A stretch of 64,000 bases of DNA from Steinernema hermaphroditum. Its lineage: Eukaryota > Nematoda > Chromadorea > Rhabditida > Steinernematidae. The stretch lies in NCBI GenBank assembly GCA_030435675.1, contig CM059625.1, forward strand, positions 13,888,001 to 13,952,000. Reading direction: 5' to 3'. This document shows, piece after piece, positions 10,500 to 22,547 of the stretch. A program made the translations under genes and the position numbers. The first letter of the stretch is position 1; every line of letters starts with the position of its first letter. The notes under the pieces were generated by a model. It was given only the letters and a program-made list of their open reading frames with translations. It was not told the DNA's origin and did no database searches.

Positions 10500-11345
10500 T
10501 TAGTGTCACATGTAAAATTTAGCGGTTCTCTCAAGTATGGGACTGTTGTACACATGAAGGAGTTCATACATGCTGATCCCGAAGCTGCTGATATCGATTT
10601 GCGTCGTCCAATCCGACTTTTTTCCATCGGCTGAACGCGTTTCGATTTTGGGCTGTAAAAACGTATCTGAGTACTGTAAAAATCAATTTATATAAGTCTA
10701 GAGAATTTTCCATGTCTGGGGAGCTGGACTGTTTGCACATTGCAAGCACCTTGTGAACGCCCGTAGACACCTGAGTTTGGATAATTTGGAGTGTAGACAG
10801 TCTGTGGTCTGTGTGAACACCTTCCGGGCCATTGGAGACAGCCACAAGAGCTGTCTGAGTCTGTAGACAACGCGGGTTGCAGCCTGTTTGCGTTCACCCT
10901 TTTTTCTTCATTTAAAACTTAGCGCTAAATATTCGGCGGTGGTTGGAGGTAAAGTGATTTGGGACAAGTCGTTCACCTTCCCTCCAAACCGAAGTCACAC
11001 AGTGCCCGTTTTTCGAGAATCTTCCCGAGGCTGGCGGTCATTAGTTGCAGAAAGAGAATAACAGAATACTCAAGAACTACGATAGTTGGATACAGTAGCA
11101 TGACTCTTACGTTCTTTCCTATTGTGTAACCGTAACAAAGAAGAATATTCGCACATCTGTAGCCGAGGAGTTGATCTTCATCGCCTTGGCTGTGTGATTG
11201 GCCCACTTTTGTTCCGGTTAGAAGTCTTTGATTATTGCGTTGCAGAGCTAAATGAGTCACGCCCAAAAGATCCAGATTCAAGTCCAGCACTTGGACAGAT
11301 GTCGGCCACTCTAACGCCATCGTCTTTCCTACACGTTTCGTCAAC
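10500..11345 (-). pseudogene. MAP kinase kinase pseudogene, copy A
   Basis: Read on the minus strand, broken blocks follow a MAP2K catalytic domain. An N-lobe piece has CANILLCYGYTIGKNVRV, then ELMTASLGKILEK-like sequence directly fused to ALCDFGLEG (the DFG segment). The HRD catalytic-loop region is deleted. Further on are IDISSFGISMYELL (subdomain IX) and a C-terminal EKLRPNLKTLDHYPAIRRF. Frames change between blocks and about 250 bp of unrelated-looking sequence (10650-10900) separates the DFG block from subdomain IX. The gene is convergent with the Argonaute pseudogene. MKK4/MKK7-type is the nearest fit but the subfamily is uncertain. Confidence 0.65.
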
Positions 11346-12315
11346 TGTCCTTGAACGCCCGAATTCTTGCACCGCTTGAAGACTCGACTCCGTGGAGATT
11401 CTTAGCAGTTCTCGCGCTAGATTGATCGGTGTTAAGATCATAGATTTACTTACTCATTTCGAAAAATGTAAATAGCGACGGCGCCGGGGCTTCGCAGTGG
11501 AGAAAGACAAATACTGATTGTGTTTATCGAAGGAGCCAGGGAGGAACTTATTATTATATCTGCGAACAAAATTCAGAAGCTTAATTTAGTCGGAAACCAG
11601 CCGCCTGTTACGTTAACCAGCCGCACCTATCGATAATGTCGCCAAAGATCTGGTCACATCTGGTCACAGAGGACTCTTTGCAAGTATTTTTCACCAAAGA
11701 GCTCCTAAATTGCTGCTCAAGAATGTGTTGAGCGCAAACGCACGTCACCCTTTCGCAACCAATCCGCCACTCCAATCGGAAGGAAAAAAAATTTACAAAC
11801 TTCTATGGAAAAGTAGCTGCCCTCGCTCAAGTATTAACGAGAAAAATAAACTTCTATATCACCCATAGCTACTTGACATCTTTATGGGCGGTGACCGCGG
11901 TTACTGATCCAAAGCATTTGAATCTGTTTTCGAGAGATATGTAGAGCACCGAAATAGCCACACTATGTTTTGAAACGAATTTCTGAAAATTTTCCGGGCG
12001 ATTTACCTCACGCTTATAAAGACGATTTGCATTAGAAGAAGATGAAAAACGTTGTTTTCTAAATTTACGAGATTGTGAGATGACCTAAGAGAGAAGTTTT
12101 TTTCTCCCATCAAAAAGTCCTTCAATTTCTGCCCGCTTCTGAGGCCCGTACGATTTTCCTATTGGAACGGCTCATGTGAGTTGCGGGCTTCCTTACGAGA
12201 TTCTCTAGGTTTCCTTCATTCTTCTGCACTGTCACAGTGTACCGAAGAATGACCGTCACCATGCACGAGAAAACATACGGAAATCATGTATACGCTGTGT
12301 TCTACCCATAGGACT
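11346..12315. other. Intergenic, no gene recognised
   Basis: AT-rich, with no open frame of note and no recognisable motif. It contains short direct repeats such as AACCAGCCGC and CTGGTCACATC, each occurring twice near 11600-11670. Confidence 0.45.
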
Positions 12316-12317
12316 TA

Positions 12318-12511
12318 TAGTCTATTTTTTTTCCGAACGCCACAAAAGCGATCAATCACAGCGCGGCGGGACCCAGAATTTACTCTAGCGCATTGAAAGC
12401 AGCGAACGAACGCACGAAATATTTGCCTTTCTTCAATGTGCTGGAGCGAATTCTCGGTCTCGCCGCGCGGTGATTGATCGCTTTTGTGGAGTTCGAAAAA
12501 AAAATAGACTA
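12318..12511. mobile_element. Fold-back MITE with TA target duplication
   Basis: A 194-bp palindromic element. The left arm starts TAGTCTATTTTTTTTCCGAA and continues through CCACAAAAGCGATCAATCAC. The right arm repeats this inverted, with a few mismatches, for about 85 bp. TA flanks both ends (12316-12317 and 12512-12513). No coding capacity. TA duplications point to the Tc1/mariner mode of mobilisation. Confidence 0.8.
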
Positions 12512-12730
12512 TACTCAGTCTCGCAATACAGTCGGAAAAGAACCTAGTTGAGATGATGTGCCGTCAAAAATATGTCAAATTTACGAGATAAGTGTGTCTG
12601 TAAGTACCCCACCATGATTTTCTATCTGTCTTTTCAACGGTTAATCAGGCTTTAATATCATTTTTTATCAACTATCACAATATGTAGCTGTCTTCCCTCA
12701 GCCATCAGTGATGTGATGCAAATGTGTCAG

Positions 12731-12851
12731 GGTGCTGGATGTGCTTTTCGCTCCCATCTCACATCTGGGTTCCATTTACGAACAAAGCGATACAGAGAAA
12801 GAGAAATGTTTGCTGTTGCACATTCTGGCGCCTCTTTTTAACTCTATGCAG
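12731..12851 (+). other. Coding-like isolated exon
   Basis: A 121-nt stretch bounded by AATGTGTCAG and CAG-GTGTGT reads without stops as VLDVLFAPISHLGSIYEQSD followed by a Lys/Glu turn and LLLHILAPLFNSMQ. It has the look of an amphipathic helical exon, but I find no partner exon or start nearby and do not recognise the family. It could be an exon relic like the others upstream, or chance. Confidence 0.35.
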
Positions 12852-13486
12852 GTGTGTTTGAATTCACTCGAAAATCTTGTAGTTTTATTTGTTGATGGCA
12901 AGCCCGATGCAGAGCTTATGCAAAGGTGCATTTTGTAAGTGCTTGATGAGAGGAAGAAACGGTTTCCACGCCCTTAGGTCTTAAAGCGACGATTCCTTTA
13001 TGCCTCTTTGCCAATTCCATTCACTGCATCTCTCAGGTCAGCTGATCGACGGAGAGCGCAGCGAGGATGGGACAGCAACGGCGACAAGACGTGCCCCTCG
13101 ACCGTAGGTCGGCGATTCATGATGCTCTTATTCACGTCGTCCTCGCATGCTGCATCTGACGTGTTATGTATTGCTAAAGTTGTTATTTCTTCTGCCTTCC
13201 ATAGAAGCGGCGGACGATCGTCTCCCATTCTGTGTGTAAGAGACGGAGAGACGGGGAACGCACAGAGCTCTCTCTCGTGACACGCCCGCTCTGTCGCCCT
13301 CTGTGCGGCTGCTCGATCTGCGCTGCCGCTATTTGACGGCGTGCCGCAACAGTGCTTCCTCAGGACGCGCTTTCGCGCGCGTCTCCAGAAGTCGTGGATA
13401 GGTCTTGCGTGATTTTCGCTATTTTTGCGACGGTTGCTCGTTCATCGTTCATATTGATTTGTTTTCAGGCAAGCCATTTTGCGAAC

Positions 13487-14847
<1,361 letters not shown>

Positions 14848-15814
14848 AATCTCATTCAAAACGAAGATGTATTTAAAAAGACGACGGTATACTTTCAACG
14901 TTTATCCAGAATAGGACCATCTCAACGTGTTGATATGAATTGTTTTGCTAATGTTCTTCGTGTTTTCTGGCATGTATTCTCATTTAAATCCATAATATAC
15001 CATGTATAGTCTGGTTGTTCAAGCCACGTTTGCTCCAAATGGCATATTAACGTGATGCATCAAACAGGCTCTATGGAGGAACGTTCTGGATGAATTAGTC
15101 GTTTCTATGGTTTGATTACCGAACGGAGGACATATCGGGTTACGCGTGTATAAATGCAGAGCCATTCTGATACAATCGCATTGCGAGCGCGTGCGCCGCT
15201 CGCCGCAATGCACCGTCTGTACCTTTCCTTGAGTGCTACACATGAAACATCTGATTGGCTGACTCATTGTCTTTTTATCGCTGTCGTTGTGATGGGCGAC
15301 GGAAATGACACGCGGCTTAGGCGGGCGTCCCCACTGCGGTCAATACGCCGATAGCACAAGGAAGAAGAAGGTGCCGCGTAGTTGCCGAAATTGCGCGAGC
15401 GGTTCGAGGGGGCCCTCTCTGCTTTCCCTTTTCGATTGACTAACTTCCTTCGGATATGTATATAGCGACCGTGGCTCGCGGCTACGGCGCTTTTCGGTGC
15501 TTTCTACCCACTTCCACGGATGTCGCGCTGATCGTGGTCCACTGCTCATTTGTTAAACACCGCGAGATTTCGCGACGCAATACATCTCAAGTCGATTTCT
15601 CTACAATCGATCTTAGTCGCGTCGTTACTCATCAAGCTCGTTCGCGATAAAAAAAACGTCTACTTGCGTGTGGAACAAAACTAATTTAAATCGTTCATTT
15701 CGTCACTCTTTGTTGCTTTTTCGCGTTTCCGCACATACGTTCACGCTCGATGTGTGCAACATTTTCATGTTATCCGTGCTTTCAGGTTATGTAAGAGTGT
15801 ACCATACAAATCCA
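14848..15814. other. Intergenic; 3' end of dehydrogenase and intersectin promoter region
   Basis: No supported coding exon. Positions 15160-15620 are comparatively GC-rich with CpGs and lie just upstream of the intersectin start, so this is the likely promoter/leader area. Within the leader, immediately after the TTTCAG acceptor at about 15780-15785, there is a minimal upstream ATG-TAA. Confidence 0.5.
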
Positions 15815-18800
15815 ATGAATCAGTGGGTTATCACTCCTGCCGAAGCTCGTCAAAACGATGGGCAGTTCGAGAGTCTACAGCCGTTAAATGGTTTTGTGAC
15901 TGGAGACCAAGTCCGGCCTTATTTTATGCAGTCGGGATTACCGCCACAGCTTCTTGCTCAGGTGCGTACGGTCTGCTTGATCATATGCTTATAACGCCTT
16001 TTTTAGATTTGGTCGTTATCCGATTTCACCAAAGATGGTCTCATGGATAAAATCGAATTCAACATCGCCACCCATCTCATCCGAAAATGCCTGGCTGGAT
16101 TCCCTCTTCCACCACAGCTTCCGGACACGCTTGTCTCGTCAGCAAGACAAACATCAGTTCCCGTTCCTATTCCTGCTCCCCAAATGACTTACGTTCCCCA
16201 ACCTGCAACACCGCAGCCTTACCCGGTTGCCCCTGCTGCAGTTCCTGGACGGCCTCCTTCCGTCCCAGCTAGTTTTCCCAACAAAATACTCTCAGATTGG
16301 ACAATTCCCCAAGTCGCGAAGTTGAAGTACAGTCAACAGTTCAACCAGCTCGACCGTAGTCGTGTCGGATTGCTACCTGGAAATAGTGTTCGAGGAATAT
16401 TAGCCCGAAGCCAGCTTCCTACTCACACCCTAGCTGAAATCTGGAATCTGTCAGACGTAAACAAGGACGGCTGTTTGAATAACGAGGAGTTTTGTATTGC
16501 CATGCATCTGATAGAAATGGTGAAGGTAAGCCCGTATTTTCCATGTTCTTATGCTAAGCTGATATCCTTTAGTTCGGATACATACTGCCCACAACTTTAC
16601 CCGACGAACTTTTAACCATGTGTCATCTCGGACTCAAGTCCAATTCTCCATTACCCGACCTTTCGCAGCCTCCTGCTCAAAAAACGACGTCTTTGAAAAC
16701 GTTCGAAGATAGGCGAAAGGACAATTACGACCGCGGTCAAGCGGAACTGGACCGTCGCCGACAAGTCCTCTTGGAGGAAGAGGAGCGTCGTAAACAGGAG
16801 CATCAGCGCAAAGAACAGGAAGAAGCTGCTCGACGGGAACGCGAACGTCAGGAGATGGAGCGGAAAAGAGAGATCGAACGACAAATGGAAATAAAGCGTC
16901 AGCAGGAGCTCGAGGAAGCCCGACAGGCCGAGGAAAGAAAGATTCAGGCGGAGAAGGCCGAAGCTCGCCGAAAGTTGGAGCTCCAAAGGCAGCAAGATCT
17001 GGATCATATGCGCATCCGTGGCCTAGAGGTGAGCGACATAGCCATTTAAAGTAACCAATATGTTGTCTCTCATAGGCTAATAAACGAAATGAAGAGGAAA
17101 AGAATATGCACTTGAAGCAAAGACTGAAGACTCTGACATTTCAAAAGCAAGCGCTAGATGAGAAAGCCGTTCAGCTAAATGACGAGATTACTTCCAACCG
17201 CAATGAGATCATCTCTATTACAAGAGATATCGAAGGCATGAAAGAGAAGAGAGATCGAAATGTAGCGGCCATCTCTATGCTTGTTGCGAAAGCGCAGGAA
17301 GTTTGTTTATGAAATGCGACGTTGTAATGTATCGGCCAATTTTGTAGCTTTCCATTTCGTGTCAGCAAGTTTCGCATCAGGTGTTGCAAGCTCAATCGGA
17401 CGGGAAACTCTCCAACGACCAAGATAAAGAGATCAGAGAGACAAGGCATATGATCGAGTCATCTTGTCAGACGGTTGACATGCTCAAGGCACAAATTCAG
17501 CAGTACGATACAAACATCCCCAACCAAAGAACCACTCTCCAGCAGGTACGAAAGCAAAGCAAATTCGATAGCTCATTGCAATGATCTTAGCGTACCGTGA
17601 GCAGAGACGAAGCCAAAGGGAAGCATGCTGCTGAAGAACAAGCGCTAAACTCTCTACTCTTCGAGGTTGAGCAGAGCCAGAAATTGTTGAGGGAACGCCT
17701 GTCTGTCATGAAACCGTCGGCCTCCGCAAAATCTCCACTCATCGAACAATCACCAGGTTGGTGGATCTGTAGTTAGATCCAAAAATGTGATGACATATTC
17801 GGCGATTACACACCGCATTCACTACCAGTACAGTGACCCTAGTGACTCAGCTTATGACAAAATGACCAACACTCTGCTGTTTCAGACATTTTAAAAAGCA
17901 CAACACCGCAAGCGGCCGTCGCCAGTTCTGCCACCAGCACCACCACCAGCGCAAACGGCGCCGGCAACGTGCTCCCTTCGATGGACGGTGCTACCGTGAA
18001 GTATCGCGCACTCTATGAATTCATCGCTCGCACTGACGACGAGCTGAGCTTCCAACCTGGAGATATTATTCTCGTTTTTGAAGGCCATCCTTCGGAACCT
18101 GGTTGGCTAGCCGGTCAAATCAGGGAGAAGGTGGGATGGTTCCCTCAGGCTTTTGCTGAACCTGTAGTAGTCACCAACGCCACTGGAAAGTCCAATATGC
18201 GCAAAAAGGTAAGAGTGTTGTCCACTGTCACAAAAATTTATTTCGAATGCTAGTCGGTTCCAACGTCGCCTTCTTCTGAACCTCTGGAAAGTATCATTGA
18301 GGAAGAGACGACCACCAACTGCGCCACTACCAGCCAACCCGAAGCTCTCCCCTTGTATGATGATGTGCCCGGAAATCTCCCAGCAAGCAATGGTGTCACC
18401 ACGAAGGTTATTTGTAAAGGAGTGGCACAGTACCAGTGGAAAGCGCGAAATCCCGATGACATGAGCTTCGCAAAGGGAGACGAAATCGAGATTCTCGAAC
18501 AGCAGGACATCAAGTGGCGCGGAAGACTATCCAACAACCACGACGTGAGTGGATGGTTCCCGAAGAGCTATGTGAAAGTAGTGGACGACGCACCGCCGGC
18601 TGTTTCTCCTAAGGAAGAACACGCCGAATCTGGTGACGCTCTTCCTCTCTATGATGTTGTTCCTGAATCAACGAAACCGGAAACCGATGAAACCGAGGGC
18701 AATAAGAAAGGTAGGTATTTTTTGTATAAACAGCGCAAATAAGACTCGTTGCAGAAAACGGGGAGTGGTATATTGCATTGTACGCTTTTGAAGCAATCGA

Positions 18801-21452
18801 AAGCCATGATTTGCCTTTGACACCAGGAGATCGCATTTGGGTGACCGAGAATAGCGATGCTTGGTGGAAGGGTTCTGCTAATGGAAGAACCGGTACTTTT
18901 CCTGCCAACTACGTCCAAAAGGAGGGTGAGAAGCAAGCGACTCCCGGCAGTCCTACAAGGGGTAATTTGTGACTCATAGCGTAGCGTTTGACTGTTTATA
19001 TGACCAATAGGAACGATTCAAATGGGAGTTGCTGTTGCTGCTTTTGAAGCCATGGAATCCAACCAGCTTAGCTTGAAGGTCGGCGACAAAGTCATCATCT
19101 GCAGCAAATCGGAAAACGGATGGTGGGAAGGCGAGAAAGTCCTTGAGAGCGGAGAACATGTTACCGGATGGTTCCCAGGAAATTATGTCCGTGTCGAGGA
19201 GGCTGGCAAGCCGTCGAATTCTGGCGAATCAGTGCTGGCTGAAGCCCTGTTCGACTACTCGGCCAATCGCGAAGACGAACTAAGCTTCAAAGCCGGCGAC
19301 GTGCTTGAAGTGGTCGACCGCTCGGATGAGCAATGGTGGAAAGGTCGTTTGCATAGTGCTCCCAACTCGACTGTGATGTTGTTCCCTTCGAACTTTGTCC
19401 GCGTCCGGTAATAATGTTCGATTTCTTTGAATTAACAGTATTTCTGGCTTGTTTCTTTCAATTCCAAATCATACGATAGACCGCACCTGCGCACTTCCCT
19501 TCTCTTTCGGCTTCCTCTATTGTATTTATTAAGAGCTTGCTACTTTCACATTTCTACCACTTAATACAACTACGCACTTAAGAGCGTTCCATTTTGACTA
19601 GAATTTATGTATTTGCCAAATGAAGTCGCTTATAAAGATTAATTTATTGATATCGTCGGCTCTTACTTATGTCAAATTTGTTTAGCGGACAGCGAAATGT
19701 CCAAGAGGAGTCCGTCATAGATAAAACGAAGGAGCCGACAAAATTTCAGCGACTGAATCAGGTAGGGCTGAGGGCGTAAGAAATACAAGCTAGCGGCGAT
19801 CTTCAGGAGTTGCTGGAAACCGAACAGAAGTACTATAGTGACCTGCTTATGGTCCACGAAGTCTTTCAGAAAAGACTAGCCGCTGCCTTTGGTGTGCAGA
19901 TAATCAGCAGAATCTTCCTGAATTGGGAAGAGCTTATTGCTATATCGCAAAAAGTGATAAAGCATCTAACTCAGCAGCAGCCAGGTAGCGAAAGAAAAGA
20001 TGAATAATTTTAATCGGTCGTTTAGGTGCCGCGTTTGCAGCAATGGAGCCCCGGCTGCAAGCCTTTGTGACCTTCTGTGGAAATCAGGTCTCCGCCATGG
20101 AAGACTTGAACCGTTTAGAAAACGAAAACCTGAATTTCAAGCAAATGTATTGGAGTTGCTGCCAAGATCCGAATGTGCGTGGCCTTTCTCTAGGATACTT
20201 CCTGTTGCTGCCCATGGCCAGAGTCACTCGTTACCCTCTGCTATTCGAGAAAATGCTCAAATGTACGGAGATGGACAGCCCACAGTATAAGGTACCAGTA
20301 AAGCTTTTTGTAATTAGTACGACTGGAAGAAGTTTAGGTCTTAGATGGTGTGTACAGCATGTTAAAAGCACTTTGCTCTGAAGTGAATCAGGCCATAACT
20401 GAAGTGGAGAATATGAACATGCTTTACTGGAGCCAGCAGTACGTGAACTGCGATTCCATCAAGCCGAAACTTGTCTTTCCGTCGTCTACCCGTCATCGTT
20501 ACCCCCGCGTTTATCTTCATTCGGGTATTCTCTACAAACTGCGCAGTGGCAAAATGCTCGTAGCCTTACTCTTTAATGATTTTTTGTTGTTCACGACGCC
20601 TTCAGTTTCCATTTCTGATGTACGTTCTGAAGACTGTGTTCGCATCATTTGCATATCTTTTCAGCCTCAATCATTCAAGTTATCAAAATCAACCGATCTC
20701 TGCCTTAATATGTATAAATCCCCGCTAATGCTGGAATCACTTTCCATCTGCTCACCCAAAGAAGACGATGATGAGGCTGTGCTAATACTCAAATCAGGTA
20801 GGCAACCGACACTTTGGGAAGCAGCAGTGAGCTCGTTTTTTAGGAGCTGAGTTAATTCATCTGAAAGCAACCAATGTTAATTCTCGGAAAATGTGGGAAA
20901 ATCAGTTGACCAAAGCGATTCAACAATGTAAGGAAGCAGTCGTGCAACAGATTAGAAGTCCCGACCGGCAACAAAAATCTCAGATTGGCCGCCTACTTCT
21001 GGAAATAGCCGAAGTCATAAATATGGATGTAAGTGGGCTGGTTGACTTAAACGACATAACTTGAATGCTTGCAGCTCGAGCATCCTTGCATTTGTGAAGT
21101 GAAGCTCTCGCTTAGCGCACCCCAAAAGGTCTCACTTGGTCAGAACCGCATTCATGGGGCGCCTATCTGCACAACCCAGTTCGACTTGTACGACCCTAGC
21201 GAAAAGTTCACGATGGGCTTCTTCTTCCCGCGACAATTCACTCCTGACATCTGCGCAGGTAACCACTACATTCAGACAGGACGGTACAGATTGCTGTTTT
21301 CAGGAGAATTTACCGTTCCCATTGGGGACTTGCTGAACGCTTCAGTCGCCCATCGAGGTCCTATTCTTCGTACGATCAACATGCAGAAGAGTGACTTAGC
21401 AAAGCCAGTCGGCAGCGTCATAATGAAATTTGTTGTTCAGATGTACACTTAG
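15815..21452 (+). CDS. itsn-1: Intersectin (endocytic scaffold), short and long isoforms
   Basis: Multidomain scaffold for clathrin-mediated endocytosis and synaptic-vesicle recycling. Exons 1-10 (15815-15961, 16007-16525, 16573-17028, 17076-17300, 17348-17545, 17591-17756, 17886-18208, 18254-18710, 18755-18961, 19011-19411) give 1032 residues. They encode two EH domains (the second with the Ca-loop DVNKDGCLNNEE), a Glu/Arg-rich coiled coil of about residues 270-560, and five SH3 domains starting near 607, 730, 838, 907 and 975. Splicing from a donor at 19408 instead of stopping adds exons 19686-19761, 19807-19984, 20026-20291, 20338-20619, 20665-20797, 20844-21028, 21075-21258 and 21304-21452, for 1515 residues. 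These exons carry a Dbl-homology domain (LLETEQKYYSDLLMVHEVF, LLLPMARVTRYPLLFEKML), a PH domain and a C2-like domain. This matches the short/long architecture of vertebrate ITSN. Both models end in whole codons. Confidence 0.93.
19405..19412 (+). promoter_or_regulatory. Overlapping stop codon / splice donor deciding intersectin isoform
   Basis: The sequence GTCCGGTAATA holds both signals. Read through, CGG-TAA ends the short form right after the fifth SH3 domain. Spliced at CG|GTAATA, it joins to C-GGA-CAG at 19686 and continues in frame into the DH domain. The choice between using and ignoring this donor therefore decides whether the Cdc42-exchange module is made. Confidence 0.75.
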
Positions 21453-22547
21453 CCAGGTGTTGTATTTATAGATTTCAAGCCTACATATGACACCCAATAA
21501 AGGAGAGACTCAGGATGTGAGGATATATCTGGGACTTGGCAAAACATGACAGATGATTGCAATTTTCCGCGTTGCTGAGTTCGCCCTTCCTCAAAATTAG
21601 TCAGTTAATGTATCAGAGGCCATTCTCTCCTTCTCGCTTAGTCAGACCATCCGCTGACGCACTTTTCGGCGGAAGTCATTCGTCAGAGCAACGACATATA
21701 AATCAGTCCTTTAGTTTTAAACACACAGCACTGGAAGTGTTATTCTTGTAGAATTCATTTTTTTATGCCAAACCAAAATGGTTTTGTTTTATGGAACTTC
21801 CCAGAGGGAATCTGACTGTCTAGTGTGTAAACAATAACATTTTTGTATGTGTAAAACCTGGCTTCATGCAATTCTCAAAAACAAAGCGTTCGTCATCTAT
21901 AGATACATGATTTTTGCACCCAGTAGCTCCGGTTGCTGTGCGGCGAGGAATATCTCCAATTCGCTGCTCTCTGACGCGCGTAATTGCTTAATCTTTATCT
22001 CAGATTATCCTGTGCACCTGCCAATTATGCACTTTGAAGCCGCATATTTAACGCGGTTGATATAAGCTTGTACGATATAACATTTTTGAAAACTACTGAA
22101 TTTGCAACAAATGACATTCTATTAACACCTGGACTACGGTAACCTCTGGCCAACCAGCGGTGAAGTCACCATGACCACACAAGTCGAAACTCCTATCTGG
22201 GAAGCATCATTGCGTGCCACCGATTGTAGTAAAACGCAAGATTCGCCTATTCTAACATGGTCATATAGCGACGAGCCTGTACTGACACGCCTCCTTTTGA
22301 TGGAATGATTCCAAGTATGGTCGGTTCAGCGATTGACATGGCTGATCCATGTTCGCGGAGGTTATGGTGACGAGAGGAAATGATCAGTGCGAGGGCCATC
22401 CGACGGAAATTCGATCGATCGATTCGCGCGGTCGTTGTTTATTTCAGCTCGTCTTCCCGACTAAATCGCGTGTGCGTTGATGTGTCACCTGGCGCTTTCG
22501 ATGACTTATGGCAATATTGTACGTTGTGCCTTTATCCAGGTACGGCC
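21453..22547. other. Intergenic with poly(A) signal for intersectin
   Basis: An AATAAA lies at 21496-21501, about 45 bases after the long-form stop. The rest shows no exon. Positions 22380-22540 are CpG-richer and probably the VPS26 promoter; a TTTATCCAG acceptor-like site precedes its ATG. Confidence 0.5.

Larger units (their letters stand above)
9137..11000. repeat. Duplicated block, copy A (inverse of 45690-48112)
   Basis: From about 9137 to about 11000 the sequence matches 48112 down to about 45690 on the opposite strand with only scattered substitutions. Shared parts are a non-coding leader with GGGAATTCCCAGTAATAGTT, a 23-bp minisatellite, an Argonaute pseudogene, and a convergent MAP-kinase-kinase pseudogene. 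Copy A lacks roughly 340 bp of the Argonaute coding region (the join is near 9532) and the MITE present in copy B. Boundary positions are approximate. Confidence 0.85.
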
